The translations under genes and the position numbers were made by a program. Positions 9,156 through 17,557 of a DNA stretch of 64,000 bases are shown in pieces. The stretch covers positions 11,821 to 75,820 of the forward strand of contig CALIHR010000016.1 of assembly GCA_938020505.1 (NCBI GenBank), written 5' to 3'. How positions within the stretch are numbered: the first letter of the stretch is position 1; each line of letters opens with the position of its first letter. A model generated the notes under the pieces. The model was not told where the DNA came from. It saw nothing but the letters and a program-made list of their open reading frames with translations, and searched no databases. The stretch comes from an uncultured Actinobaculum sp. (lineage in GTDB: Bacteria; Actinomycetota; Actinomycetes; Actinomycetales; Actinomycetaceae).

Positions 9156-9227
9156 CCCTGAACCGCATACTCGCCCTCAACAGCATGTTTGCCCTGAGCC
9201 GCGCACTCACCCCGAGCCGCATACGAC
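9156..9227. repeat. four 18-bp tandem units
   Basis: Four degenerate 18-bp units starting CCCTGAACCGCATAC or a close variant lie in register at 9156, 9174, 9192 and 9210. They cover the 3' end of the small reverse ORF (stop at 9207). They are similar in style to the 18-bp repeats elsewhere in the window but not in sequence. Confidence 0.65.
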
Positions 9228-9353
9228 GTCGAAGTCGACGAAGGAGAAATCGACTGGGATCTGAGGCTCCCACACGTCCGTCAGCGCGTCGATGAGGTAC
9301 TCGAGGGAATCGGCGTCTTCGCGACCGTCGGGGTCGCACCACTTTCTTGTCAT
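9207..9353 (-). CDS. small acidic protein of unknown function
   Basis: 48-residue reading frame beginning MTRKWCDPDGRED and ending FDVVCGSG. It is strongly acidic (about 11 Asp/Glu), has two Cys, and its codons end almost always in G or C as in neighbouring true genes, which is why I list it despite its size. The upstream in-frame stop leaves only this ATG. No clear Shine-Dalgarno sequence is present. I recognise no family. The stop codon falls inside an 18-bp repeat, so the 3' end may have been altered by repeat growth. Could also be a relic of a longer gene. Confidence 0.4.
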   Translation of the reverse strand: MTRKWCDPDGREDADSLEYLIDALTDVWEPQIPVDFSFVDFDVVCGSG

Positions 9354-9453
9354 ACCGCAATCATCGCGGTGGGATCCGACACTTTTTCACCCCGCCTTCG
9401 AGCGAATTTGCCGCAGTCGCCAACTCCAAGGCTCGCCGCGCCGCGGCGCATTC

Positions 9454-9481
9454 TTGCACACGTCGGCGCCATGCGTATATC
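9454..9481 (+). promoter_or_regulatory. promoter of the metNIQ operon
   Basis: TTGCAC at 9454-9459 and TATATC at 9476-9481 are separated by 16 bp and point toward metN. Transcription would begin near 9488, leaving a ~90-nt leader that contains the candidate SAM riboswitch. Confidence 0.45.
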
Positions 9482-9499
9482 TTTCTAGCTAGTTCATCT

Positions 9500-9577
9500 A
9501 GAGCAATCGAGAGACGTGGCTCGACGACGTTGCAGCAACCCGGGAGGCCGGGTGCTTCCGCCACGATCGATGGAGGA
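9500..9577 (+). promoter_or_regulatory. candidate SAM riboswitch (SAM-I clan) before metN
   Basis: The metN leader contains ATCGAGAGACGTGG at 9506, GCAGCAACC at 9532, GGTGCTTCC at 9551 and CCACGATCGAT at 9561. GCAACC and GGTGCTNNCC are core words of SAM-I/SAM-IV aptamers, flanking a small hairpin (CCCGG/CCGGG). CGTGG pairs with CCACG and ATCG with CGAT to close an outer P1-like stem. The 3' side of that stem ends one base before the GGAGGA ribosome site of metN, so ligand binding could control translation. Gene context, a methionine importer, fits a SAM-sensing OFF switch. Subclass (SAM-I, SAM-IV or the I/IV variant) is uncertain. Confidence 0.6.
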
Positions 9578-9580
9578 ATC

Positions 9581-10567
9581 ATGATAACGCTGAGCGGTGT
9601 GACCAAAGTCTATCCGCGGCGCGGGCAAAAGCCGGTCGTCGCCTTGGACGACATCAACCTTGAGATCCCCGAGCGAGACATCCACGGCATCGTCGGCGAA
9701 TCCGGAGCCGGAAAGTCGACGCTCATTCGCTGCCTGACGGCCTTGGAGCGGCCGACGAAGGGCGTCATCCGCGTCGGCGGGCTCGATCTCGCCTCGGTTT
9801 CCTCGGGCCAGCTGCGCGAGGCCCGCCGGACGATCGGCATGGTTTTCCAAGGCGCCAATCTCCTCGACGCCAGAACCGCGCGGGAGAACATCGCCATCCC
9901 CCTCCGTCTGGCGGGCATGCCGTCTTCGAAGAGGGCCAAGCGCGTCAGCGAGCTGCTCGACCTCGTCGGCCTTTCAGACCGCGGAACCTCCTACCCGTCC
10001 GAGCTGTCGGGCGGCCAGCGCCAGCGCGTAGGCATCGCCAGAGCGCTCGCAGACAACCCCTCCGTCCTCCTCTGCGACGAGCCGACGTCCGCCTTGGACA
10101 CGGAGACGACCGAGCAGATCCTCGGCCTCCTCAAATCGGTTCGCGACAGGTACGGCGTGACCGTCGTCATCATCACCCACGAAATGTCCGTGGTGCGTCA
10201 GATCTGCGATTCCGTCACCCTTCTCGACTCCGGCCGGATTGCGGCGAGCGGACGGGTGGAGGACGTCGTCGCCGCCGTCGAATCGCCCCTGTCGCGGCAA
10301 ATCGTTCCGCCCCCGCCGCTGGCGCCCGAGGACGCCCGCGGACGCACCGTCGTCGATGTGGCTTTCACGTCCCGGCCCGGTGAGCCTGCCGGCGCCCGCG
10401 TTCTCGACACAGCCCGCGAACTCGGCGCGGACATCGGCGCCGGGACCTTCGAGACGATCGGCTCCACGCAGGTGGCCCGTTTGGCCTTGACGGTGGACGC
10501 ACGCGACGTCGCACGCGTCCGGACCGCGTTCGCCGACATAGACGTCGCAACGGAGGTGCGCGCATGA
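9581..10567 (+). CDS. metN: methionine ABC transporter ATP-binding protein
   Basis: 328-residue ATPase of the D/L-methionine importer. Walker A is GESGAGKST (about residue 43), the Q-loop and signature are VFQGANL and LSGGQRQRVGIARAL, and Walker B is LLCDEPTSALD. After residue ~245 a C-terminal NIL domain follows, which in E. coli MetN binds methionine and inhibits transport. The start at 9581 has GGAGGA nine bases upstream. It overlaps metI by 4 bp. Expression is likely controlled by the leader RNA. Confidence 0.95.
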   Translation: MITLSGVTKVYPRRGQKPVVALDDINLEIPERDIHGIVGESGAGKSTLIRCLTALERPTKGVIRVGGLDLASVSSGQLREARRTIGMVFQGANLLDARTARENIAIPLRLAGMPSSKRAKRVSELLDLVGLSDRGTSYPSELSGGQRQRVGIARALADNPSVLLCDEPTSALDTETTEQILGLLKSVRDRYGVTVVIITHEMSVVRQICDSVTLLDSGRIAASGRVEDVVAAVESPLSRQIVPPPPLAPEDARGRTVVDVAFTSRPGEPAGARVLDTARELGADIGAGTFETIGSTQVARLALTVDARDVARVRTAFADIDVATEVRA

Positions 10568-11238
10568 ACGACGGCACCTGGTTCAACAACTCAGCGATCA
10601 AACAGGAGCTTCTCCAGTCGACGATCGACACTCTCTTAATGGTCGGAGTCTCCACCCTCCTTTCCGTGGTCTTCGGCGGCATTCTGGGAATCGTTCTGAT
10701 CACCCTCAAGGAAAACACCGACGGCGCCAGCAAGTTCTTCGCCGCGATCCTGGGTTTCATCGTCAACGCGACCCGTTCGATCCCCATGGTCATCGTGATG
10801 TTCCTGCTCATCGTTCCGACCAGGGCTCTCATCGGCAATGCGTCGGGATGGCAGGGAACGGCGGTCCCGCTCACGGTGGGCGCGATCCCCTATTTCGCGC
10901 GCCTCGTCGAGTCGAATCTTTCGGGTGTCGAGCGCGGCAAGGTCGAGGCCGCGCAGATGATGGGCGCCTCCAGAACATGGATTCTTTGGGGCGTCCTCGT
11001 CCGCGAAGCGGTCCCCGCCCTCATCCAATCGGTCACCATCTTGGCCATCACCCTCGTCGGATACTCGGCGATGGCAGGGATCGTGGGCGGCGGCGGCCTT
11101 GGAGCGCTGGCGCAGAACTACGGCTATTACCAGCACCAGTGGGATGCAATGACCATAATCATCGTCGTCATCGTCCTCATCGTCCAGGTCATCCAGTGGG
11201 TCGGCGACATGCTCAGCCGGCTGGCCGATCACCGCTGA
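10564..11238 (+). CDS. metI: methionine ABC transporter permease
   Basis: 224-residue inner-membrane permease with five hydrophobic helices, the length typical for MetI. The coupling-helix EAA-type loop is seen as VERGKVEAAQMMGASRTWILWGVLVREA (about residues 120-147), which docks on MetN. GGGGLGALAQNYGY near residue 178 is characteristic of MetI. It starts inside the metN stop (ATGA overlap) and is followed after a 118-bp gap by metQ. Confidence 0.95.
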   Translation: MNDGTWFNNSAIKQELLQSTIDTLLMVGVSTLLSVVFGGILGIVLITLKENTDGASKFFAAILGFIVNATRSIPMVIVMFLLIVPTRALIGNASGWQGTAVPLTVGAIPYFARLVESNLSGVERGKVEAAQMMGASRTWILWGVLVREAVPALIQSVTILAITLVGYSAMAGIVGGGGLGALAQNYGYYQHQWDAMTIIIVVIVLIVQVIQWVGDMLSRLADHR

Positions 11239-11284
11239 GGGGAAGCCAGCCGGGGAACGAACCCTCGCACCGCACGCCGGGCTT

Positions 11285-11324
11285 GCGCCCATTCCGACCT
11301 CGGGCGCACCCATTTCGTTCTCGG
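11285..11324. repeat. short tandem duplication in the metI-metQ gap
   Basis: GCGCCCATTCCGACCTCGG (11285-11303) is followed directly by GCGCACCCATTTCGTTCTCGG (11304-11324), a diverged copy with a period of about 20 bp. It lies 33 bp before metQ. Confidence 0.5.
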
Positions 11325-11356
11325 GCCAAGAAGCCCGCCCAGACCTAAGGAAAACC

Positions 11357-12199
11357 ATGTCTCGTTTCAAGCCTTTCATCGCTCTCGCCGCCGTTTCCGC
11401 GCTTGCGCTCTCCGCCTGCGGCGCCGACGACAAAGCGTCGTTCAAGGCTCCGGAGAAGAACTCCGACGGAACCGTCACGATAACGGTGGGGGCGTCGCCC
11501 GTTCCCCACGCCCAGATTCTCAACTACGTTCAGGACAATCTGGCCAAGAAAGCCGGCCTCAAGGTTGAGATCAAGCAGTACCAGGACTACATCCAGCCCA
11601 ACTCTGCCCTTGACGAAGGCGAGATCGACGCGAACTTCTTCCAGCACGTCCCCTACTTGGAGGACGCCTCGAAGAAGAACGGCTACTCGTTCGAACACGG
11701 CAAAGGCGTCCACATCGAGCCTTTGGGCGTCTACTCGAAGAAGATCAAGGATCTCAAAGACCTTCCCGACAATGCGACCGTCGCCATCAACGACGATCCC
11801 TCCAATCAGGCTCGCGCGCTCGAGCTGCTCGTGAAGAACAAGATCATCACGCTCAAGAAGAAGGATTCGCCGACCATCTACGACGTCGAATCGAATCCGA
11901 AGAAAATTCAGCTCAAGCCGTACGCGGCGCCCTCGATTCCGGCGGCGCTGCCCGACGTCGACATCGCCGTCATCAACGGCAACTACGCGCTGAAGAACAA
12001 ACTCACGCCTTCGAAGGACGCGCTGTACCTTGAACCGGGCAAAGACAACCCCTATGCGAACGTGCTCGTCTGGAATTCGAAGGCCGACAAAAAGACGGTC
12101 GAAGCGGTCAAGAAGCTCGACAAACTGCTTCATTCGAAGGAAGTCTCCGACTACATCAAAAAGACGTGGCCGGACGGCGCGGTGATCCCCTCCTTCTGA
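11357..12199 (+). CDS. metQ: methionine-binding lipoprotein
   Basis: 280-residue substrate-binding lipoprotein of the NlpA/MetQ family, delivering methionine to MetNI at the outer face of the membrane. A signal peptide ends with the lipobox LSAC (Cys at residue 21). Family marks include VGASPVPHAQILNYV near residue 37, DYIQPNSALDEGEIDANFFQHVPYL (about 75-99), and NDPSNQARALELL-type sequence near residue 145. The start follows TAAGGAAAACC. It ends convergently, 50 bp from the copper-protein gene. Confidence 0.95.
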   Translation: MSRFKPFIALAAVSALALSACGADDKASFKAPEKNSDGTVTITVGASPVPHAQILNYVQDNLAKKAGLKVEIKQYQDYIQPNSALDEGEIDANFFQHVPYLEDASKKNGYSFEHGKGVHIEPLGVYSKKIKDLKDLPDNATVAINDDPSNQARALELLVKNKIITLKKKDSPTIYDVESNPKKIQLKPYAAPSIPAALPDVDIAVINGNYALKNKLTPSKDALYLEPGKDNPYANVLVWNSKADKKTVEAVKKLDKLLHSKEVSDYIKKTWPDGAVIPSF

Positions 12200-12249
12200 G
12201 CCCTCCTTATCACGACGGCTCGGGGGCGCGCACGCCTTCGCCGCCGCGC

Positions 12250-15000
12250 TCAGTCGGCCACGACGATCTTCGCCGTCGCGCCTCTCTCAGCGTACGTCAT
12301 CGCGTGGTTGAGGGCGGTGTACGTCCCCGCCTCGGGTGCGACGAACTCGACGAACCCGCCCTGGGCGACGGACACGTCCAAACCTTGCGAGCCGGCGGAG
12401 CCGACGCTCTCTTTGCCCGGGGCGAAAGGATCGCACGAGGCCCGCGTGAGCCCCGAGCCGTCGCATCCTCTGCGGATGGAATACCTGCCCTCGTACCACA
12501 CCGTGTCAAATTGGGTTCCGACGACGTGGAAGGGGAGATCCAGATTGGGGCCGGCCGAGACCGCCCAGATGCGAACCCTCTCCCCTTTGCGCACCTTGAT
12601 TGGGCGGTGAACGTACTGAAAGGGGTATCCATTGAAGGTGACGGCGCTGGGCGTCACCCGCGCGATGGCGTCGGCGTTTGCGGCGTCGGCCTTGCTCTGA
12701 GCCCAGTACTGCTCGCTCTGGACGAAAACGAACTCGCGATCGACGGGATCGACGTCCTCGGGATCGATGACGACGGCCCCGTGCATCCCGCTGGCTATGT
12801 GCACGGACAGCGGGGCCGTGCTGCAGTGATAGAGCCAGATGCCCGCGCGTTTCGCGGTGAACGTGTAAACGAGCCTCTCCCCCGGGGCGATCGTCTTCAT
12901 ACGCGAATCGGGCGAAACGTCGCCGGCGTGGAAATCGAGCGAATGCCCCATCGTGCCCTTGTTGACGAGCGTGACATTGAAGGTGTCGCCCACTTTGCCG
13001 CGCAGAATCGGCCCCGGCGAGGCTCCGTTGAACGTCCAGACCTTCTGCCTGCGGCCCGGAGCGACCTCTTTCTCCACCTCTTTGGCCTCAAAAGTGACGT
13101 TGTGCACCCTTTCGCTTCCAGCCGGGCGAAGAACCGGGTCGCTCGGGCTGAAGCCCTTTCCCGGCTTCGCGGAAAGCTCGGCGGCGCTCGGCAGGATCGC
13201 CTCCCCCGTCCCCGCGTGGTTCGAGCCGTGGCTCGAGCCTCCGTGACCCGAATGGGAACCGTCGGAGCCCGCAGGCGTCGGACCGGCCTTCCCGCGGCCT
13301 GAAGCGTGGGCCCCCGAAGCGCCGACGGCCTTGACCTTGAGGACCATTCCCGCCTGTCGGTGGCCGACGATCGTGCACCAGCCCTCCGTGTCCGCCTTGA
13401 CGACGCCGACGTCGACCGTTCCGCTTTCCCCCGCCTCAACGGCGCCGGTTCCGGCGCCATTGGCGAAAACGAGGTCATGGCGCTGATCGCCGGTGTTCTT
13501 CAAGGTCACGACGAGCCTGTTGCCAGCCGGAACGTCAATGCTCGAAGGCGAGTACGCGAGCCCTCGGACGGAGACCTCGACCTTGGTCACCGGGGCGTCG
13601 GCTTCGACTGCGGGGTCGGTCGCGGATCCCGTTCCCACGCCGGCGGCGACGGCGATGACAAGCGCAATCGACGTCACGCTCGCGCCAAGCGCCATTCGCG
13701 TCTTCGGAAGCTTCCTGGGCCCGCCCCCCGGCGGCGGAGGCGTTTCTTCGACGTCGAGGGACCGTTGGCGCAGGCTGTGGAATGCGACGAGGGCGACGCT
13801 CGCAGCGGCGCTGACGCAGGCAATCGCCAACGCAGCGGTTTTCGTGCGAGCCGATGGGGTTGCGAGTGCGACGGCCACCCCGCCGTTGACGAGGAACCAT
13901 CGGGCCGCCGCGGAGGGTTCGACGCGTTCGAGCGTGCGCCTGAGTCTGGCGGGCCCGCCCCCGAGCACCACGGGAAGGAGAAAAGTGAGCGAGCCGACGA
14001 CCGTTTGGACGGCCCCCGCCCCGATGAGGAGAGCGAATTGAATGCCCGTTCCCGTCCGCGCACGGGCGGCGTCGTGCGAAGCGAGCAGCTGAACGGCCCA
14101 CGCCAGCGCGGCGACCATGATCCACGTGATTCCTGCGCCGACGAACCAGCCGTCGCCTACGGCGGGCATCGACCCTTTCCAGGATTTGGCGACGGGGACG
14201 AGCACGCCGAGAACGGCCGCGACAACCCACGCGATAACTGCCAGACCGGCGATTCTCGGCATGTCGAGGAGAGAGAAGACGACGCCCGCGGCAACCGCGC
14301 CGGCCAGGCACGGCAGCGTTCGAGAGGACAGTGCGACGGCGTTGGGCGTCATTCGCGTCCGCGCAATCGTCGGCCCGAACGTCACGAGCGTGCCGAGTAT
14401 CGTCAAACCGACGAACCCCAGGGTCTGACACAGCGAATGGGCCAGCGCGAGCGCGTCGTGCCGGGAATAGACGGCGCTCCACCAGCTCATAGCGATATCG
14501 CGCGAAGCGACGTCGACCGCCATGAACACGCCGATGAGGGCGCCGAGCACCAGGAACGTCGCCGCCGTTGCGTGAAACCGCAGAGTGACGGCGGCCCTGC
14601 CGAGGAAGGATCCCGACATGGCTTTGCGCAAGGCGGCGATGTGCCAAGAGATCGTCGCGACGACTGCGGCCCCGCCTGCGATTCCCAGAAGCGCGGCGAA
14701 CCCGCCGGTGATCGCCAACGCCCCGCCGAGCTGAATCACGCCCGCCGCCAGCAGCGCGAGCCTTGCCGCCTGCGCTTTCTGAGACTGCTGGCTCCGAGTG
14801 AGGGCGTCGGCGAAATGCCACGTCCACACGAGAATCGCGGAACCGATGAGACCGAGCCCGGCCACGTGAATCGCATACCACGTCGGATTCGGCAGAACGG
14901 CGTTGAGGCACAGGGTCAAAAGCAACACTGCGGCCCATCCGAGCTGGATGCCCAGAGTTATCCGGTGCCACGCGGCGCGGGGTCGAGACGTCGTCTTCAT
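12250..15000 (-). CDS. membrane-anchored cupredoxin/copper nitrite reductase-like multicopper oxidase
   Basis: About 916 residues in three parts: an N-terminal membrane region with ten or more hydrophobic helices (about residues 1-400); a single cupredoxin domain (about 460-570) with RHDLVF and a later Cys/His/Met set; and a two-domain C-terminal oxidase like AniA/NirK. In the last part HSLDFH supplies type 1 and type 2 copper histidines, YHCSTAPLSVHIASGMHG supplies Cys, His and Met of the blue site, and LPFHVVG a further type 2 His. This fits nitrite reductase (nitrite to NO) at the outer membrane face, with the extra cupredoxin as electron donor. The ATG at 15000 has GGAG; an ATG at 15042 is in frame but lacks a ribosome site. 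Activity is inference. Confidence 0.8.
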   Translation of the reverse strand: MKTTSRPRAAWHRITLGIQLGWAAVLLLTLCLNAVLPNPTWYAIHVAGLGLIGSAILVWTWHFADALTRSQQSQKAQAARLALLAAGVIQLGGALAITGGFAALLGIAGGAAVVATISWHIAALRKAMSGSFLGRAAVTLRFHATAATFLVLGALIGVFMAVDVASRDIAMSWWSAVYSRHDALALAHSLCQTLGFVGLTILGTLVTFGPTIARTRMTPNAVALSSRTLPCLAGAVAAGVVFSLLDMPRIAGLAVIAWVVAAVLGVLVPVAKSWKGSMPAVGDGWFVGAGITWIMVAALAWAVQLLASHDAARARTGTGIQFALLIGAGAVQTVVGSLTFLLPVVLGGGPARLRRTLERVEPSAAARWFLVNGGVAVALATPSARTKTAALAIACVSAAASVALVAFHSLRQRSLDVEETPPPPGGGPRKLPKTRMALGASVTSIALVIAVAAGVGTGSATDPAVEADAPVTKVEVSVRGLAYSPSSIDVPAGNRLVVTLKNTGDQRHDLVFANGAGTGAVEAGESGTVDVGVVKADTEGWCTIVGHRQAGMVLKVKAVGASGAHASGRGKAGPTPAGSDGSHSGHGGSSHGSNHAGTGEAILPSAAELSAKPGKGFSPSDPVLRPAGSERVHNVTFEAKEVEKEVAPGRRQKVWTFNGASPGPILRGKVGDTFNVTLVNKGTMGHSLDFHAGDVSPDSRMKTIAPGERLVYTFTAKRAGIWLYHCSTAPLSVHIASGMHGAVVIDPEDVDPVDREFVFVQSEQYWAQSKADAANADAIARVTPSAVTFNGYPFQYVHRPIKVRKGERVRIWAVSAGPNLDLPFHVVGTQFDTVWYEGRYSIRRGCDGSGLTRASCDPFAPGKESVGSAGSQGLDVSVAQGGFVEFVAPEAGTYTALNHAMTYAERGATAKIVVAD

Positions 15001-15265
15001 GGCTCCATGGTAATGAAATGCTTGGGACTTTCCGCCGTGCATCCTCCCTCGGGCGCGTGCCTTTACTCAGGCGGGAGAACTTCTCGGGTCGAGCTTCTTC
15101 GCGCCGACCCGAGCTTCCTAGCGGCGTGCCGCCGCCTGAGGAGAGGTGTGTTTTGGGGAATGAGGGGCGTGTTTTCGCGCAGCGGACGGAGCAAGCGGCT
15201 CCTCTGCCTATTTTGTGATCGGCGAACACCCACTAGGATGGTGAAAACCGAATCGGAAGGCCGCT

Positions 15266-15775
15266 ATGCCCGCTTTGCATTACTGCGTTCACAAGACGCC
15301 AATCGGCGAACTGCTCGTCGCCGAATCCGACGGCGCGTTGGTTCGAGTGGCTTTTGCCCGGGAGGACTTCGACGTCGTCCTCGGCGGCCTCTCCAACGCC
15401 GGCGCGATCGAAGCGGGAGTGGCAAGCGTCATTCTCCACGTTGCCACGCATCAGCTGGACGAATACTTCCGAGGCGAACGCGCGTCTTTCGACGTGCCGC
15501 TGGGAGCCGACCCCGGGACTCCGCTCAAAAGGGCCGTGCGCGAAACGCTTCTCTCATCCGAGCCTGGCGAGGTCATGACGTACAAGGAACTGGCGGAGGC
15601 GAGCGGCTTCCCCTCGGCGATACGGGCCGCGGCCAGCGCCTGCGCCTCCAATCCCCTGCCTATCGTGGTTCCGTGCCACAGGGTCGTTCGGTCGGACGGC
15701 TCGCCGGGCCAGTACTTGGGCGGGGCGGACGTCAAGCGCTTCCTCCTTGACCTCGAAGCCCAAGAGCCAGCGTGA
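15266..15775 (+). CDS. ogt: methylated-DNA--protein-cysteine methyltransferase
   Basis: 169-residue Ogt/MGMT protein that removes methyl groups from O6-methylguanine by suicide transfer to its own cysteine. The active site is PCHRVV (Cys at about residue 134), with the Asn of the hinge in SNPLPIVVPCHR and the helix-turn-helix recognition part PGEVMTYKELAEASGFPSAIRAAASA before it. The start has GGAAGG six bases upstream. It is divergent from the copper-protein gene. A TAGGAT -10-like box lies about 30 bp upstream. Length agrees with Ogt rather than with Ada. Confidence 0.93.
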   Translation: MPALHYCVHKTPIGELLVAESDGALVRVAFAREDFDVVLGGLSNAGAIEAGVASVILHVATHQLDEYFRGERASFDVPLGADPGTPLKRAVRETLLSSEPGEVMTYKELAEASGFPSAIRAAASACASNPLPIVVPCHRVVRSDGSPGQYLGGADVKRFLLDLEAQEPA

Positions 15776-15941
15776 ATTCAAGCCCCCGCGTGAAGGCTCA
15801 AGCTGGAACATTGACGCCCTGACGATCGATCTGCGCAGCCCGCGCGAATTCAGGCCCCGTGACAGCTCACGCCCCTGATTGAAAGCTGCGGGACGCGGCT
15901 CCGATTGGACGGAAGCAGGCTCGGATTGCGGCTGACTGCGG

Positions 15942-16295
15942 CTAGTCGTCGGATGGCATTTTCCTCGGCGGCGTCGGCATTTTCGCGGGAAGGGCGTTCG
16001 CAGTCCTTTCGTCCGTCCAGTACGCCGGGTCGAAATCCGGCGCCCTATGGGTGACGGCTCCGTTGCGCACATTGTCCCCGTCGGAGTTGGCTCTTGCGCC
16101 GTCGACCTTTCTCAAGGCGTCTTCCGCGCCGTCGGCCCCTTCGAAGCCATAGGGCTCCCCAAGGTGTTCCGGGTCTTCGGTTTGAGGGAATCCCGTCTCG
16201 CCGAAACGATCGTCGATGCGCCTTTCGACTCGGGAGATCACCGCGTATGCCGCGCCGATCAGCAGAAACGAGGCGGCAATCGTTCTCTTTTTCAT
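15942..16295 (-). CDS. small membrane-anchored protein of unknown function
   Basis: 117-residue protein: MKKRTIAASFLLIGAAYAVI is a positively charged N-terminus plus one hydrophobic segment (uncleaved anchor or signal), followed by a hydrophilic acidic region ending in a Pro/Lys tail. A GTG at 16361 would add 22 residues; I prefer the ATG because it begins a classical signal/anchor, although its AAGG lies very close. No family recognised. It stands alone between the Ogt gene and the degenerate region. Confidence 0.5.
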   Translation of the reverse strand: MKKRTIAASFLLIGAAYAVISRVERRIDDRFGETGFPQTEDPEHLGEPYGFEGADGAEDALRKVDGARANSDGDNVRNGAVTHRAPDFDPAYWTDERTANALPAKMPTPPRKMPSDD

Positions 16296-16471
16296 CCTTC
16301 GATCCAATCGTCGGGGAAAGTGGTGAACAGGGCCGTCCAGGTTCAGCCCTCTGCGGCTCACCCTACGTGGTATGCGCCGGCGCGTCCATCGTCCGGCATA
16401 GGCATGCTCCTTTCACAGGCACGCTTCTTTTCGGGCGGCGAACAAGGCCGACGGCGCATGGCGGCCGTCGA

Positions 16472-16807
16472 TCAGTCGAGCTCGACCGGCCCGATGATGC
16501 GAACCTCTTCAGTGTCGAGCCGCTCTTGGACCGCGTGGAGCACGTTCATGTCGATCTTGCCTTCGTTGCGCAGCCGCGTGCGAACCTCCCGCTGCGAGGC
16601 GTTCCGCGTTTCCCAGAAAAGCATGACCGGCAGGAAGATCTCCAGGATCACGTGCGGCGGCAGGCCGAGCTCTCGAACGTCGCTGAGCCGATGCGCCGGC
16701 ACGAGCGCCGGCGCCAAGCCCAGGAATATAAGCAAAACGGCGTCGCCTGGTCTCGATGTGCCGCCGTCGGCAAGCGCGTTGAATCGACATGCCGACGCGA
16801 CGCCGGT
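16472..16807 (-). pseudogene. remnant of a CPA1 Na+/H+ antiporter with internal deletion
   Basis: The frame reads PGDAVLLIFLGLAPALVPA, then LGLPPHVILEIFLPVMLFWE, which is the N-terminal part of NhaP/CPA1 antiporters (first helix and the PPxxxLxxFLPxLLFW segment). It jumps within a few residues to RTRLRNEGKIDMNVLHAVQERLDTEEVRI, the cytoplasmic C-terminal end of the same family. Roughly 350 residues holding all ion-binding helices are absent. The junction is near 16600. It cannot work as a transporter. The remaining frame stays open, so an 87-111 residue peptide could still be made. Recognition is by family pattern only. Confidence 0.65.
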
Positions 16808-16821
16808 CTATATTGTCCTCC

Positions 16822-16965
16822 CTATTTGTGCCTTTCGATGAATTCAACGACTGCCGCATCGATTTCTCTGCTGTGCCCGGTCATGAGATGGCCTCCCGTT
16901 TCGAAGACCTTCGTCTCGAGATTCGGGTAGCGGTGGAGCGATCCTTCCACTTGGCCTGGTGCCGT
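16822..16965 (-). pseudogene. 3' fragment of an alpha/beta hydrolase
   Basis: The last ~45 codons of an alpha/beta hydrolase: YPNLETKVFETGGHLMTGHS followed by EIDAAVVEFIERHK and a TAG stop. GGHLMTGH is the usual position of the catalytic histidine just before the final helix. Nothing of the nucleophile elbow or core remains. Upstream it joins in a different reading frame to the truncated S8 protease gene at about 16950-16975, so a deletion or recombination fused the two. Confidence 0.6.
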
Positions 16966-17557
16966 CAAGCCACAACTCCCACCAGCACAAGCCAGATTGA
17001 GGAGGATCGTTTTCGGATGTCCAGAGGTCTTCAAGGACAGCTTTCCGAATGCGAGAAATGTTTGCGACAAGTGCCCGGTTCCTCGGATACCCCGCTTTCG
17101 TATTCTTCTCGTCATTCAAGTAGTCCTCAAAGAGTCTCAAGAATTCCTGTCGGTAGGAGTCTGATACCCAAACAGTCGCTGTCTCCAGTGTCCCTTCGTG
17201 AGTTTCCCGGACGGAGAGCAGAAGCCATTTTGGTTTACGGATATCCTCCTTTCGCCCCTTTCGTTTACGCGTATACGAGTTAAGAGAGTCAACCCTGAGC
17301 GGATACGTGGCTCCTTCGCCCTCGAGGACAATAATCGTGCCTGTTGCCCGCAATTCTTCGGCATTTGCCATAGCACTGTCGCGTTCTTGTTTGAGACTCC
17401 TAAAGGCATACTCGGCAGAGCACTTGAGACTATTTCCGTGCGCATAGCGGTCCTTTACCTCACGAACGTTATCGCCACCTGCTCTACCCTTGAAGTCCGC
17501 CGTTAGTGCATATCCGTCGATGTAGAGATGGTCGAGACGGCGTGAAACCTCAGCCAA
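16844..17557 (-). pseudogene. N-terminal part of a subtilisin-like S8 protease, catalytic domain lost
   Basis: Open for 237 codons. Residues 1-200 match the N-terminal domain of large S8 peptidases that pair with an AAA+ ATPase: DRYAHGNSLK near residue 36, LEGEGATYPLRVDSL, WLLLSVRE-THEGTLETATVWV, an RLFEDYLND-NTKAGYPRNRALVANISRIRKAVLEDLW helix and CWWELWL. In complete relatives this precedes the Asp/His/Ser protease domain. Here the frame runs out of homology after CWWELWLDGT and reads an alpha/beta hydrolase tail out of frame. It starts (TTG) 8 bp inside the end of the ATPase gene. AT content and codon use are higher in A/T than in the neighbours, as in transferred DNA. Confidence 0.6.

Noticed and set aside
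12250..15229. Long overlapping frames opposite or beside large genes (for example opposite leuS, rne and the copper protein)
   Set aside because: Arg/Pro/Ala-rich shadows of high-GC genes in other frames, without domain content.
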